From UBA5189 sp040389445 (GTDB lineage: Bacteria > Chloroflexota > Limnocylindria > Limnocylindrales > CSP1-4), in the NCBI GenBank assembly GCA_040389445.1, contig JAZJZX010000007.1, positions 62,001-126,000 of the forward strand: a stretch of 64,000 bases of DNA, given 5' to 3'. Shown here in pieces: positions 43,312-51,679 of this stretch (position 1 is the first letter of the stretch; each line of letters starts with the position of its first letter). The translations under genes were made by a program, and so were the position numbers. The notes beneath the pieces were generated by a model that saw only the letters and a list, made by a program, of their open reading frames with translations, did not search any database and had not been told where the DNA came from.

Positions 43312-44217
43312 GTGGATGGTCTCATCGTGATCCTCGCCGGTTTTGCCGCCCTGGGCGGGGCCGCCGGCGTGCTCCGGGCCTTCGGCCCGCGGTTCCGCGT
43401 CGGTCGTCTGCTGGGATCGACCCGGCTGGTCTCCGTCGCAGAGGCGGTGGAGCTCGCCGATGAGACCCCTCCCGCCTACATTCGCGTGACCGGCCGGATC
43501 GACAGCGAATCCGATTTCGAGGATGCCGATCACCGGCCGCTTGTCTACCGACGGACCCGGTTCCAGGCCCACGAGCGCGGCCGCTGGAGCGATTTCGACG
43601 TGGTCACCGAATCGGTGCCCTTTGCGATCAACGAGGGGTTGGACCACATCGAGGTCGATGCCCCCGCGCTCGGCGACGGTCTCGTGGTGATCCCGCGGGA
43701 AACGATCGGCGTCGTCGGCGATCTCGGTGATCGGGCACCGGCCGAACTCGACGATGAGCTCCCGGCGCGCGTCGTGGTGGAGCACGTCTCGAGTGTCGAG
43801 CATGCGGTGGTGCTGGGAGTCCCGACCCGTGGCCCCGATGGGTCGGTGCGGCTGACGGGCGGCCTCGGCAGGCCGCTGATCCTGAGCACGCTCGAACAGC
43901 CCGAGGCCATGCGCATCCTGGCCGGCGGCTCCGTGGTTCGACCCCGGGCCGCTGCAGGATTCGTGGTTGCCGCGACGGTCCTGATCGTGATCGGCGTCGT
44001 CCTGCTGATCCTCCCGGGCAGCGTCTTTGGAGCCTCCCCGGAACCGACGGCCATCGTCGGATCGGACACCCGGTCGGCCGGCCAGGGACCCGGACTCGTG
44101 GGCGCCCCCCTGGTTGCGATCCTCGGGGTCGTCGGGATCGGAATCCTGGCGGTGCTGCTGACCCTCCTCTTCATCCGCGCCACCGGTGGCGCCCGGAGGG
44201 CCGGCCCGGATCGCTGA
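43312..44217 (+). CDS. GIDE-like membrane protein
   Basis: This 301-residue protein has one N-terminal helix (about 3-23), a soluble domain resembling the GIDE module of membrane-bound mitochondrial E3 ligases (IRVTGRIDSESDFEDADHRP, then LVYRRTRFQAHERGRWSDFD and DGLVVIPRETIGVVGDL), and two C-terminal helices (about 225-245 and 270-290). It has no RING domain, so it is not a ligase here. Prokaryotic relatives are membrane proteins of unknown role. It starts at GTG 43312 7 nt after a -10 box. Confidence 0.7.
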   Translation: MDGLIVILAGFAALGGAAGVLRAFGPRFRVGRLLGSTRLVSVAEAVELADETPPAYIRVTGRIDSESDFEDADHRPLVYRRTRFQAHERGRWSDFDVVTESVPFAINEGLDHIEVDAPALGDGLVVIPRETIGVVGDLGDRAPAELDDELPARVVVEHVSSVEHAVVLGVPTRGPDGSVRLTGGLGRPLILSTLEQPEAMRILAGGSVVRPRAAAGFVVAATVLIVIGVVLLILPGSVFGASPEPTAIVGSDTRSAGQGPGLVGAPLVAILGVVGIGILAVLLTLLFIRATGGARRAGPDR

Positions 44218-44251
44218 CCGGCGGCCACGCCCGGGTGGGACCTTCGTCCTA

Positions 44252-44291
44252 TTGTCAAGAACTGTGTAGTTCGTAGAGTTCGTCTGGAACT
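44252..44291 (+). promoter_or_regulatory. promoter with four phased GAACT/AGTTC half-sites
   Basis: TTGTCA (44252-44257) and TAGAGT (44274-44279), spaced 16 nt, form a likely promoter. Overlapping it are GAACT (44259), AGTTC (44268), AGTTC (44277) and GAACT (44287), about one helical turn apart, forming two palindromes. This is an operator-like array in front of a gene that itself encodes an HTH domain. The region is more A+T-rich than its surroundings. Confidence 0.6.
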
Positions 44292-44313
44292 TCACAAATC
44301 TTGCGGGGAGCCA

Positions 44314-47244
44314 GTGGCGAGCAGCACGGTCCTTCACCCACATCCGACGGACGCGACGCTCACGGTGATGCGAGCGGCGCAGGTCCTGGGTGTGCACCCG
44401 AACACGGTGCGGGCGTGGAGCGACGCGGGGCGCCTGCGCTATTACCGGATCAACCCCCGAGGCGACCGGCGGTACCGGATCGGCGACCTGAACCGGTTCC
44501 TGGCCGGGGCCGCGGAGGGCCCGGGCAGCGGAGCTGCCGCCACGGCTCGGGTCGGGCCTTCGCGGCGATCCGCCGCCTCGGCGCCCGGCAGCGCACCCTG
44601 GTCGGCCACGGTGGGAGGACGAGCAGGAGGCCTCCACGGCCCGACGGGGGCCGGCTCGACCGCCGCCCGCGACGGTGAGGCGGACGTTCGCGCCGCGATC
44701 TCCGTCATGTCCGGACTCGGACGCCTTGCCGCGTCGATCGTGGGGGTGCCGCCCGATCCCGAGGCGATCATCGGCGGCGCCGCGCGGACCATTCGGGACG
44801 GTGCCGGCTTTCGTCATGTCTCGGTCTGGCGCCGGACCGGGGACCGGCTGGATCCGGTCGCGGTTGCCGGGCGGACGGGCGTCCGCCTGAGCTCCGCGGA
44901 TCTCCAGTCGGGGCTGTTCGGCACGGCCATGACCAATCCCGGGACGGTCGTTGACCTGGCGGAGGAGATCGGCGACCCGGCACCGATCCCGGGGACCCAT
45001 GGACGGCGGCTCGTGTGCGCCATCCCGGGCGCGGACGGTCCCTGGGGCGCCGTCCTCGTGGTGAGCGGCGATGATGACGAGCCCCGAACGACGACCCACG
45101 ACCTGGTCGCCAGCGCCGCCGAAGTCATCGCCTCGATCATCCACGCCGCCGATGCGGCCACGATCCTGGATCACCGCATTCATTGGGCCGAGGCGCTCGG
45201 ACGGGTGGCAGGCGATATCGGCAGCCGCCTCGACCCCGACCAGTTGCTGGGCCGCCTCGTCGACCACGCCATCGCCATGTTCGGCGCCGACCGGGCCGCC
45301 GTCTTCCTCTTCCACGCGGACGGCTCGCGCCGGACGGTGGCATCGCGCGGGCTGTCGGCTGCGTACCTGGCGGCGCTCAGTCCGGGGGATCGCGGGTCCA
45401 TCACCTCGGCGGCGGTCGAGTCGGGACGTCCGGTGTCTGCAACCGGGTTCCGCGACGATCCGAGGGGCGCCGGCGTCCGGGCGAGCGTCGTCCAGGAGGG
45501 GTACGACACGATCTGCGTCGCACCGCTCATCGACGCTGAGACGGCCGAGACGATCGGCAGCCTGAACGTCTACCACGATCGTCGGCATCCGTGGTCCGAA
45601 GACGAGCTGAAGGCGCTGTCCCGACTCGCCGATCAGGCGACCGTCGCCATCCGCAGCGCACGCACCTATGCCCAGCTGGCCACCTGGGCCGCCCAGCTCC
45701 AGTCGATCCAGCAGCTCGGCGCCCGGCTGAACCGGCTGTCCGATGTCGCGGCCATCGGCGCGGCGATCGCGACCGAGCTGCGGGAGCTGATCGAGTACCA
45801 CAACGTGCGCGTGTATCGACAGGTCGGGGACGACCTGATCCCGGTGGCCATGCTCGGGCAGGTCGGGGAATATGTCGATGAGACGCCGGATCAGCTTCGG
45901 GTCAAGGTGGGCAGCGGGATCACCGGCTGGGTCGCCACGCATCGGGTCGCCGAGAACCTGCCGGACGCTGCCGCGGACCCGCGCGCCAACACCATTCCCG
46001 GCACCGGAGAAATCGACGAATCGATGCTCCTCGCACCGATGGTCTTCGAGGAGGAGGTCCTGGGGGTACTGGTGCTGTCCAAGCTCGGCCTCAACCAGTT
46101 CACGGACGACGACCTCCGACTGCTCGTCATCTATGCGAGCTTCGCGGCCCAGGCGATGGCGCACGCCGACGCGACGCAGCGGCTGCAGCGCCAGCTGCAG
46201 AGCAGGCGCGACCTCCTCCAGATCACGGAGTCCATTCTCGGCACCCTCGATACGCCTTCGGTGCTGGAGTCGGTGGCCGATCGACTCGGTGACCTGGTCG
46301 GCTCGGACAATGTCTGGATCGAACTGGTCGACGACGAACGAAACCTGGTTCCCGTCATCGCGAAGGGCGCCAATGCTGAGTCGTACATGGAGCCGTTCCT
46401 GCCCGGCGAATCGGGCATCGGGACCTGGGTCGTGGAGCACAATGAAGCCGTCCTCTTGCCGGACCAGTTCGACGACCCGAGGGTCTACGCCGGGGAGGAC
46501 GGGCCGGTCCACGGCGGCCTGATCTGCGTGCCGCTGCGCGGCCAGCAGGGTGCGATCGGCATCCTCACCATCGAGCGCCTCGGCGAGGGACGCTCGTTCA
46601 CGGAGGACGAATTCGAACTGGTGCAACTTTTTGCAGCACAGGTCTCGATCGCGGTGCAGAACGCCCGCGCCCACGGGGCCATCACCCGCCAGGCGGAGAC
46701 GGACGACCTCACCGGCCTGCGGAACCATCGCAGTTTCCGCCAGGAACTCGCCGCAGCGGTTGCCGCGGCCCGGCCATTCAGCCTCCTGATGATCGACCTC
46801 GACCGATTCAAGCTCGTCAACGACAACTTCGGCCACGAGGCCGGCAACCTGTTCCTGCAGCGTATCGCCGCGGCCATCGTGCGGGCGAGTCGTGACAGCG
46901 ATGCCGTGTTCCGGTACGGCGGCGATGAGTTCGTGGTGCTCCTCCCGGGAACCGATGCCGGGCACGTGGGCCTGGTCGCCGACCGGATCCGGCGTGCCTT
47001 TGCGCACGTGGCCGGTCCGACCTCGGAGATGCGTCGCAAGGGCGTCCACGTGGATGCCTCGGCCGGCGTGGCGACCTACCCGACCGACGGGACGACGCCC
47101 GACGAGATCCTCCTCGCGGCCGACCGCGCCTGCTTCATGGTCAAGCGCGACGGCGGTGGCCGCGTGGCGACAGCGGCGGAGGGCCTCGCGCTGGCCGGCG
47201 AGTTCACGCTCCAGGTCCCGACACCCATCGACACCGGATCGTAA
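44314..47244 (+). CDS. diguanylate cyclase with HTH and multiple GAF domains
   Basis: This 976-residue protein would make cyclic-di-GMP. It begins with a MerR/excisionase-type HTH (LTVMRAAQVLGVHPNTVRAW, then RLRYYRINPRGDRRYRIGDL), then a Gly/Ala-rich linker, then about four GAF domains between 130 and 780 (for example KVGSGITGWVATHRVAENLP and PGESGIGTWVVEHNEAV), and a C-terminal GGDEF domain. The motif GGDEF is intact at 869-873, preceded by the inhibitory-site RDSD at 860-863, five residues upstream. No membrane helix is seen. GTG 44314 has GCGGGGAG before it. DNA binding linked to a second messenger by one polypeptide is notable. Confidence 0.9.
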   Translation: MASSTVLHPHPTDATLTVMRAAQVLGVHPNTVRAWSDAGRLRYYRINPRGDRRYRIGDLNRFLAGAAEGPGSGAAATARVGPSRRSAASAPGSAPWSATVGGRAGGLHGPTGAGSTAARDGEADVRAAISVMSGLGRLAASIVGVPPDPEAIIGGAARTIRDGAGFRHVSVWRRTGDRLDPVAVAGRTGVRLSSADLQSGLFGTAMTNPGTVVDLAEEIGDPAPIPGTHGRRLVCAIPGADGPWGAVLVVSGDDDEPRTTTHDLVASAAEVIASIIHAADAATILDHRIHWAEALGRVAGDIGSRLDPDQLLGRLVDHAIAMFGADRAAVFLFHADGSRRTVASRGLSAAYLAALSPGDRGSITSAAVESGRPVSATGFRDDPRGAGVRASVVQEGYDTICVAPLIDAETAETIGSLNVYHDRRHPWSEDELKALSRLADQATVAIRSARTYAQLATWAAQLQSIQQLGARLNRLSDVAAIGAAIATELRELIEYHNVRVYRQVGDDLIPVAMLGQVGEYVDETPDQLRVKVGSGITGWVATHRVAENLPDAAADPRANTIPGTGEIDESMLLAPMVFEEEVLGVLVLSKLGLNQFTDDDLRLLVIYASFAAQAMAHADATQRLQRQLQSRRDLLQITESILGTLDTPSVLESVADRLGDLVGSDNVWIELVDDERNLVPVIAKGANAESYMEPFLPGESGIGTWVVEHNEAVLLPDQFDDPRVYAGEDGPVHGGLICVPLRGQQGAIGILTIERLGEGRSFTEDEFELVQLFAAQVSIAVQNARAHGAITRQAETDDLTGLRNHRSFRQELAAAVAAARPFSLLMIDLDRFKLVNDNFGHEAGNLFLQRIAAAIVRASRDSDAVFRYGGDEFVVLLPGTDAGHVGLVADRIRRAFAHVAGPTSEMRRKGVHVDASAGVATYPTDGTTPDEILLAADRACFMVKRDGGGRVATAAEGLALAGEFTLQVPTPIDTGS

Positions 47245-47277
47245 CCGGGCCGGGCCGGGCCGCGTCACACTGCGACC

Positions 47278-48480
47278 ATGAAGGATCAGTCGCGCCCGGC
47301 CGCTGACCACCAGCCTCCCCGAAACGTGCTCGCGACGCCGATCGGCGCCGGGGCCCTGGCCCTGCTCGTCGTCGCACTCGTCGCGGCGATCGCGATCCTG
47401 CCGGGCCTGGAGCCCGGTCCAGCGAATCCGCCGACGCCGGCCTGTGGAACCACGAGCACGCCATCTGCCTGCCCGCCGTCACCGGTACCACCGACGCCCT
47501 CCCCGACCGCCTCGGCGGTTCCCTCCTTCGTACGGCCGACCCCGACGCCGGCACCCACCTTCATGAGCTATGTCGTCAGGGCCGGCGACAGCCTGACATC
47601 GATCGCGCGAGCATTCAGCACCTCGCCGCGCAGCCTGGCCTGGTGGAACCGGGGTACGTACCCCTCCCTGAACCCTGAGTCGGAGGGCTACGACCCCAAC
47701 CACATCGAGCCCGGGTGGACCCTCGTCCTGATCCCGGGCGTGATCGTTGACGATGCGAACGCTCCCTCCCCAAGCCCGGGCAGCCCGACCGTCGCGCCGA
47801 CGCTGGTTCCGAGCAGCACGCCCGGCAGCACGGCAACGGCCGGTGGCCCCGCAACGGTGATCACCAACGGCCCGCGCGGCACCACGCAGATCGCGCTGAC
47901 GTTCGACATGGGTGGACGGCTCGATCCCGCCGTCGACATCGTCCAGTGGCTGATCGACCACGGCGTGCGCGCGACCCTGTTTCCGACCGGCAAGGCCGGG
48001 ACGACGACGGACCAGGGCAAGGCGGCCCTGCTGCTGGCGGCAACACGCCCGGATCTGTTCGAGATCGCGAACCACTCGTGGGACCACCCCGACTTCACCA
48101 CGCTGACCGCGGCCCAGATGGCCGGGCAGCTGACCTCGACCGAAACGGCGATCCAGGCGTTGACCGGGATGACCACGAAGCCCTGGTTCCGCCCGCCCTA
48201 CGGCGCCTGGACCTACGCCGTTCGGGCAGGTGTGGGCGCCGCCGGCTGGCCCGACCTGATCATGTGGGACGTCGACACGATCGACTGGAAGAACCCCGCC
48301 GACGGCGGGCCCGCCGCCGCCGACATCGTCACGAAGGTGCTGACGAAGGCCCGGGGCGGCTCGATCGTGCTGATGCACCTCGGCGGCTGGCACACGCTGG
48401 AAGCGCTGCCGGAGATGCTCTCGGGACTCCAGTCGAAGGGGCTGACGCCGGTCACGCTCTCGACCATGCTGGGCCGCTAG
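47278..48480 (+). CDS. LysM-containing polysaccharide deacetylase
   Basis: This secreted or membrane-anchored protein has 400 residues, with an N-terminal helix (about 20-43), a Pro/Thr-rich linker, a LysM domain (YVVRAGDSLTSIARAFSTSP) that binds peptidoglycan, another linker, and a NodB deacetylase domain from about 195. The NodB motifs are LTFDMGG, HSWDHPDF (two metal His) and RPPYGAW. The second Asp of the usual TFDDG is Met here, so the metal site is altered. It probably acts on cell-wall glycans. ATG 47278 is the natural start. Confidence 0.88.
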   Translation: MKDQSRPAADHQPPRNVLATPIGAGALALLVVALVAAIAILPGLEPGPANPPTPACGTTSTPSACPPSPVPPTPSPTASAVPSFVRPTPTPAPTFMSYVVRAGDSLTSIARAFSTSPRSLAWWNRGTYPSLNPESEGYDPNHIEPGWTLVLIPGVIVDDANAPSPSPGSPTVAPTLVPSSTPGSTATAGGPATVITNGPRGTTQIALTFDMGGRLDPAVDIVQWLIDHGVRATLFPTGKAGTTTDQGKAALLLAATRPDLFEIANHSWDHPDFTTLTAAQMAGQLTSTETAIQALTGMTTKPWFRPPYGAWTYAVRAGVGAAGWPDLIMWDVDTIDWKNPADGGPAAADIVTKVLTKARGGSIVLMHLGGWHTLEALPEMLSGLQSKGLTPVTLSTMLGR

Positions 48481-48487
48481 CGGGCCA

Positions 48488-49342
48488 TCACGCGCCGGCG
48501 AGTGCCAGGAGCGGCGGAAAGACCCACAGCTTCGTCAGGCCCGCCACCGACGCGACCGTGATCACGACGAAGATCGCCACTGCCGCCAGCAGCAGGGCAC
48601 GGTCCGATCGGTCGTAGCGGAGTTCGCGCAGCCAGGTCCGGCGGCCGGTGCCGAACCCGCGCAGGTCCATGGCATCGATGGTGTCCTCGGCGCCGACGAT
48701 CGCGTTCATCGTCAGCGGGATGATCAGGGGAACCGTCCGGCGGACGCGGGCGATCGGGCCGCCCTTGCCCTTGTCCCATTCGTAGCCGCGGACGCGCTGC
48801 GCGTCGATCGTCTCCTGCAGATCGCCGGCCAGCGATGGAAGGAAGCGATAGGTGAGATCCACGCCGAAGGCGAACTTCTCCGGGATCCGCAGCCGCGCGA
48901 GGGCGGGCCCGAGGTCGCTCGGGGCAATCGCGTAGGCGATCGGGAAGCCGATGGTGATGAAGGTCAGGAAGCGGAGCAGCTGCGTGGCGCCGTAGGAGAG
49001 CGATTCGGCAGAGATCGGGGTCCCGAGCAGCGGCAGGTAGAACAGCGGATGGAGATCCGAGCGATCGAAGTCGCCGATCGCACCGCCGGTGAGAATCGTG
49101 TTGACGAGCACCAGGATCGACACGAACGCGATGGCGAACGCCCATTGCCGGCGGACGAGCCGCAACGGGATGCTTGCCGTGCGGTAATAGGCCTGTCCGA
49201 GGACGAACAGGACGGCGACGATCCTGATGTCCCAGATCTGGATCACCGTTGCGGCCGCCAGCACGCCGACGAGCAACGGGACGCGGGGGTCGCGGCTGCC
49301 GAGCCACGACCCCCGGCCCAGGTAGCGCGGGGTGGAGATCAC
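48488..49342 (-). CDS. ecfT: ECF transporter transmembrane component (EcfT)
   Basis: This is the coupling subunit of an energy-coupling-factor importer, with 284 residues and five or six helices. The coupling-helix motifs are AQRVRGYEWD and AMDLRGFG, near residues 180 and 225. It is the last gene of the SAM-hydrolase operon and follows the S component by 22 nt. It converges with the deacetylase gene, only 7 nt away. Confidence 0.92.
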   Translation of the reverse strand: MISTPRYLGRGSWLGSRDPRVPLLVGVLAAATVIQIWDIRIVAVLFVLGQAYYRTASIPLRLVRRQWAFAIAFVSILVLVNTILTGGAIGDFDRSDLHPLFYLPLLGTPISAESLSYGATQLLRFLTFITIGFPIAYAIAPSDLGPALARLRIPEKFAFGVDLTYRFLPSLAGDLQETIDAQRVRGYEWDKGKGGPIARVRRTVPLIIPLTMNAIVGAEDTIDAMDLRGFGTGRRTWLRELRYDRSDRALLLAAVAIFVVITVASVAGLTKLWVFPPLLALAGA

Positions 49343-49364
49343 CTCGCCATCAGGTCAGGGGGCC

Positions 49365-49919
49365 TCAGCGGCCCATTGACTCCTTGAGTGGTTCCCAGGC
49401 CAGCGCCAGGACGGGCACCAGGATCACCGCGGCGATGAGATCGGGGACGAGCACCCAGAGGTAGCTCCCCGTCAGGGCCGTGTTGAAGTCGTTGCCGAAG
49501 ACGACGATGTCGCTGAACACGAAGAGCATCCCGACAGCCGTGGCCACGGCGGCCACGATGGCCGGACCGACGATCTTGCCGCCCATCGTCGCCAGGGAAC
49601 CTGCGGCCAGGACGCCGGCGATCAGGCCCACAAGGCCGTTGGCGATGTGCCAGTTCCAGGCCGTGAGCAGGCCGTAGCCGCTCAGCTGATCGACGATCGC
49701 GTTGCCCACCAGACCCGTGAACAGGCCGACGACCGGCCCGAACGCGTAGCCGAAGAACGGAACGATCGCGAATGCCGGACGAACCGACACGTTGTTCGAC
49801 CCGGGGATGACGAAGCTGAACAGGGCCAGCACCCCGTACAGCGCGGCGCCGATGGCCGCATAAACGATCACGCGTGAGTCCACGCCCCACATGGAACGCG
49901 GCATGGTCATCGAGGACAT
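49365..49919 (-). CDS. ECF transporter substrate-binding component (S component)
   Basis: This membrane protein of 184 residues has about six helices (YAAIGAALYGVLALFSFVIP, then SVRPAFAIVPFFGYAFGPVV) and the Asn-rich loop NNVSVRP typical of many S components. It captures the substrate, which cannot be read from the sequence; the two adjacent SAM-hydroxide adenosyltransferases hint at a purine, methionine or vitamin-type compound. The A component is 43 nt upstream in the operon. Confidence 0.85.
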   Translation of the reverse strand: MSSMTMPRSMWGVDSRVIVYAAIGAALYGVLALFSFVIPGSNNVSVRPAFAIVPFFGYAFGPVVGLFTGLVGNAIVDQLSGYGLLTAWNWHIANGLVGLIAGVLAAGSLATMGGKIVGPAIVAAVATAVGMLFVFSDIVVFGNDFNTALTGSYLWVLVPDLIAAVILVPVLALAWEPLKESMGR

Positions 49920-49962
49920 CCGATCCCTCCTTGGATGATCTCAGGGTTGAGGTGATGAACGG

Positions 49963-51660
49963 TCAGCCAGCGCCGACAGTCGATCCTCCTTCCTCCAGCA
50001 TTTCGCCTTGGCCGGCGCCCGCCACCACGCGAGCGGCGAGCGTCTCGGCGTCGAGGAACCCGCCATCGCGATCCCGCCAACGGGCATTGGCACGCATCAG
50101 CGAGGTAGGGCGCAGATTGCACGCGATCCAGCGATCGACGTCCTCGACCACGAGAGCGGGTGGGCCGTCTGCGACGACCTGACCGTCTCTGAAGAGCAGG
50201 ATACGGTCTGCGTGCGTCAATGCAAGGTCTACGTCGTGGGTGACGAGGAAGATCGATTCGAGCCCGGGAATGGCCATGACCTCCCGCATGAACCGCCGGG
50301 CGGTCCGGTGATCCTGTCCGGCGGACGGTTCATCGAGGATGAGCGTGGGTGGTTCGAGGGCGAGGGCGATCGCGAGCGCCAGCCGTTTCTGTTGCCCGAA
50401 CGAGAGCGTCAGGGGCGGTCGGTCCAGGATGTTCTCGAGCGAATCGAGGGATGTCCGCCGGAGGGCCTCGGCCACGATGCCATCGAGCGCGGTGGGATCT
50501 CGGCCGAGATTGCGCGGTCCGAACGCGAGTTCCTCGCGAACCGTTCGCGCGAACAGCATCTGGCTCGGGCTCTGGAAGACGTAGCCGAAGGTGGAGGCGA
50601 GCTCGGCCACGGAGCGGTCCTTCGCCGGCGCTCCGTCCACCCGGATCTCGCCGGCGGTGAGGGCCAGCAGGCGCATGGCCGTCCGGAAGAGCGTCGTCTT
50701 GCCGGACCCGTTGGGACCGAGCACGGCCACGATCTCGCGCCGTCCCAGCCGCGCATCGATCCCGTGGAGGACCTCCCGATCACCGAATCCGGCCCGGGCG
50801 CCCGCGAACTCGAGGCGGGGCGGCTCGTCGGGCCGGCTCGTGCCGCGCTCGGCACGCGGCGCGCCCTGAAGCGCCGCCGATCCAGGCGCCGGGTTGGCCC
50901 GGAACCGGCCGAGCACGGCGTCGAACGGCAGCTTGACCGCGTCCGGGTCGGCCACGGCCAGAAAGCCGCCCGTGTCGCCGAGGTAGCGCGTCCGGCCCTC
51001 CTCGAGATACAGGACCCGGTCCGGCCGCAGGTCCAGGGCCTCCTCCACCCGGTGCTCCACGATCACGACGGCGTGACCCTCGTCCGCAAGACCCCGAAGG
51101 ATGCCGAGCAAGCGGGCCGCACTGACCGGGTCGAGGTTGGCGAGGGGCTCGTCGACGACGTACAGGCGGGGTCGGAGCATGAGGGTCCCGCCCATCGCGA
51201 GGAGCTGGCGCTCGCCGCCCGACAGGGCCGCCGTCTCCCGGCCGAGCAACGGGCGAATGCCGGCCCGCTCCGCGACCTCGCCGATCCGCCGCCTGATCTC
51301 CGACCGCTCCAACCCGAGGTTCTCCGGGCCGAAGGCGAGTTCCGCCTCCACGGTGGCCCCGACGATCTGCTTCGCGGGGTCCTGCAGGACGGTCCCGATG
51401 ACCCCCGCCAGGTCGCGCAGCCGCCACTCGGACGTGGGGCGCCCATCGATCCGGACCGACCCGCCAAGCTCGCCCGGATACGCGTGCGGAATGAGTCCGT
51501 TGATGGCGCGGATCAGCGTGCTCTTGCCACAGCCCGACGGACCGGCAACCAGCAGGACCTCGCCCGGTTCGACGCTCAGGCTGATGTCACGGATCGCCGG
51601 TTCCGATGCCCGCCGATATCGGAACGTCAGCCCCTCGATCCGGACGACCGGCTCCGTCAT
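49963..51660 (-). CDS. ECF transporter ATPase, fused A1-A2
   Basis: Two ABC ATPase domains are fused in 565 residues. The first has Walker A GPSGCGKST (40-48), AALSGGERQLLAM and VVDEPLANLDP. The second has GPNGSGKTT near 340, LSFGQQKRLALAIAL and LILDEPSAGQD. Both look active, although the second signature is LSFGQ instead of LSGGQ. ATG 51660 is the start. It supplies ATP hydrolysis for EcfT and the S component. It lies 19 nt after the second SAM-hydroxide adenosyltransferase gene. Confidence 0.93.
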   Translation of the reverse strand: MTEPVVRIEGLTFRYRRASEPAIRDISLSVEPGEVLLVAGPSGCGKSTLIRAINGLIPHAYPGELGGSVRIDGRPTSEWRLRDLAGVIGTVLQDPAKQIVGATVEAELAFGPENLGLERSEIRRRIGEVAERAGIRPLLGRETAALSGGERQLLAMGGTLMLRPRLYVVDEPLANLDPVSAARLLGILRGLADEGHAVVIVEHRVEEALDLRPDRVLYLEEGRTRYLGDTGGFLAVADPDAVKLPFDAVLGRFRANPAPGSAALQGAPRAERGTSRPDEPPRLEFAGARAGFGDREVLHGIDARLGRREIVAVLGPNGSGKTTLFRTAMRLLALTAGEIRVDGAPAKDRSVAELASTFGYVFQSPSQMLFARTVREELAFGPRNLGRDPTALDGIVAEALRRTSLDSLENILDRPPLTLSFGQQKRLALAIALALEPPTLILDEPSAGQDHRTARRFMREVMAIPGLESIFLVTHDVDLALTHADRILLFRDGQVVADGPPALVVEDVDRWIACNLRPTSLMRANARWRDRDGGFLDAETLAARVVAGAGQGEMLEEGGSTVGAG

Positions 51661-51679
51661 GTCGGGTCGCCCTGTCCGG

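Noticed and set aside
43312..44217. E3 ubiquitin ligase annotation
   Set aside because: The GIDE-like domain is present but there is no RING finger, so ligase activity is not supported.
42955..47310. 1451-residue minus-strand open frame
   Set aside because: It is the antisense shadow of the GIDE-like and GGDEF genes; the sequence has no domain and is rich in Arg/Gly/Asp as expected for antisense high-G+C frames.
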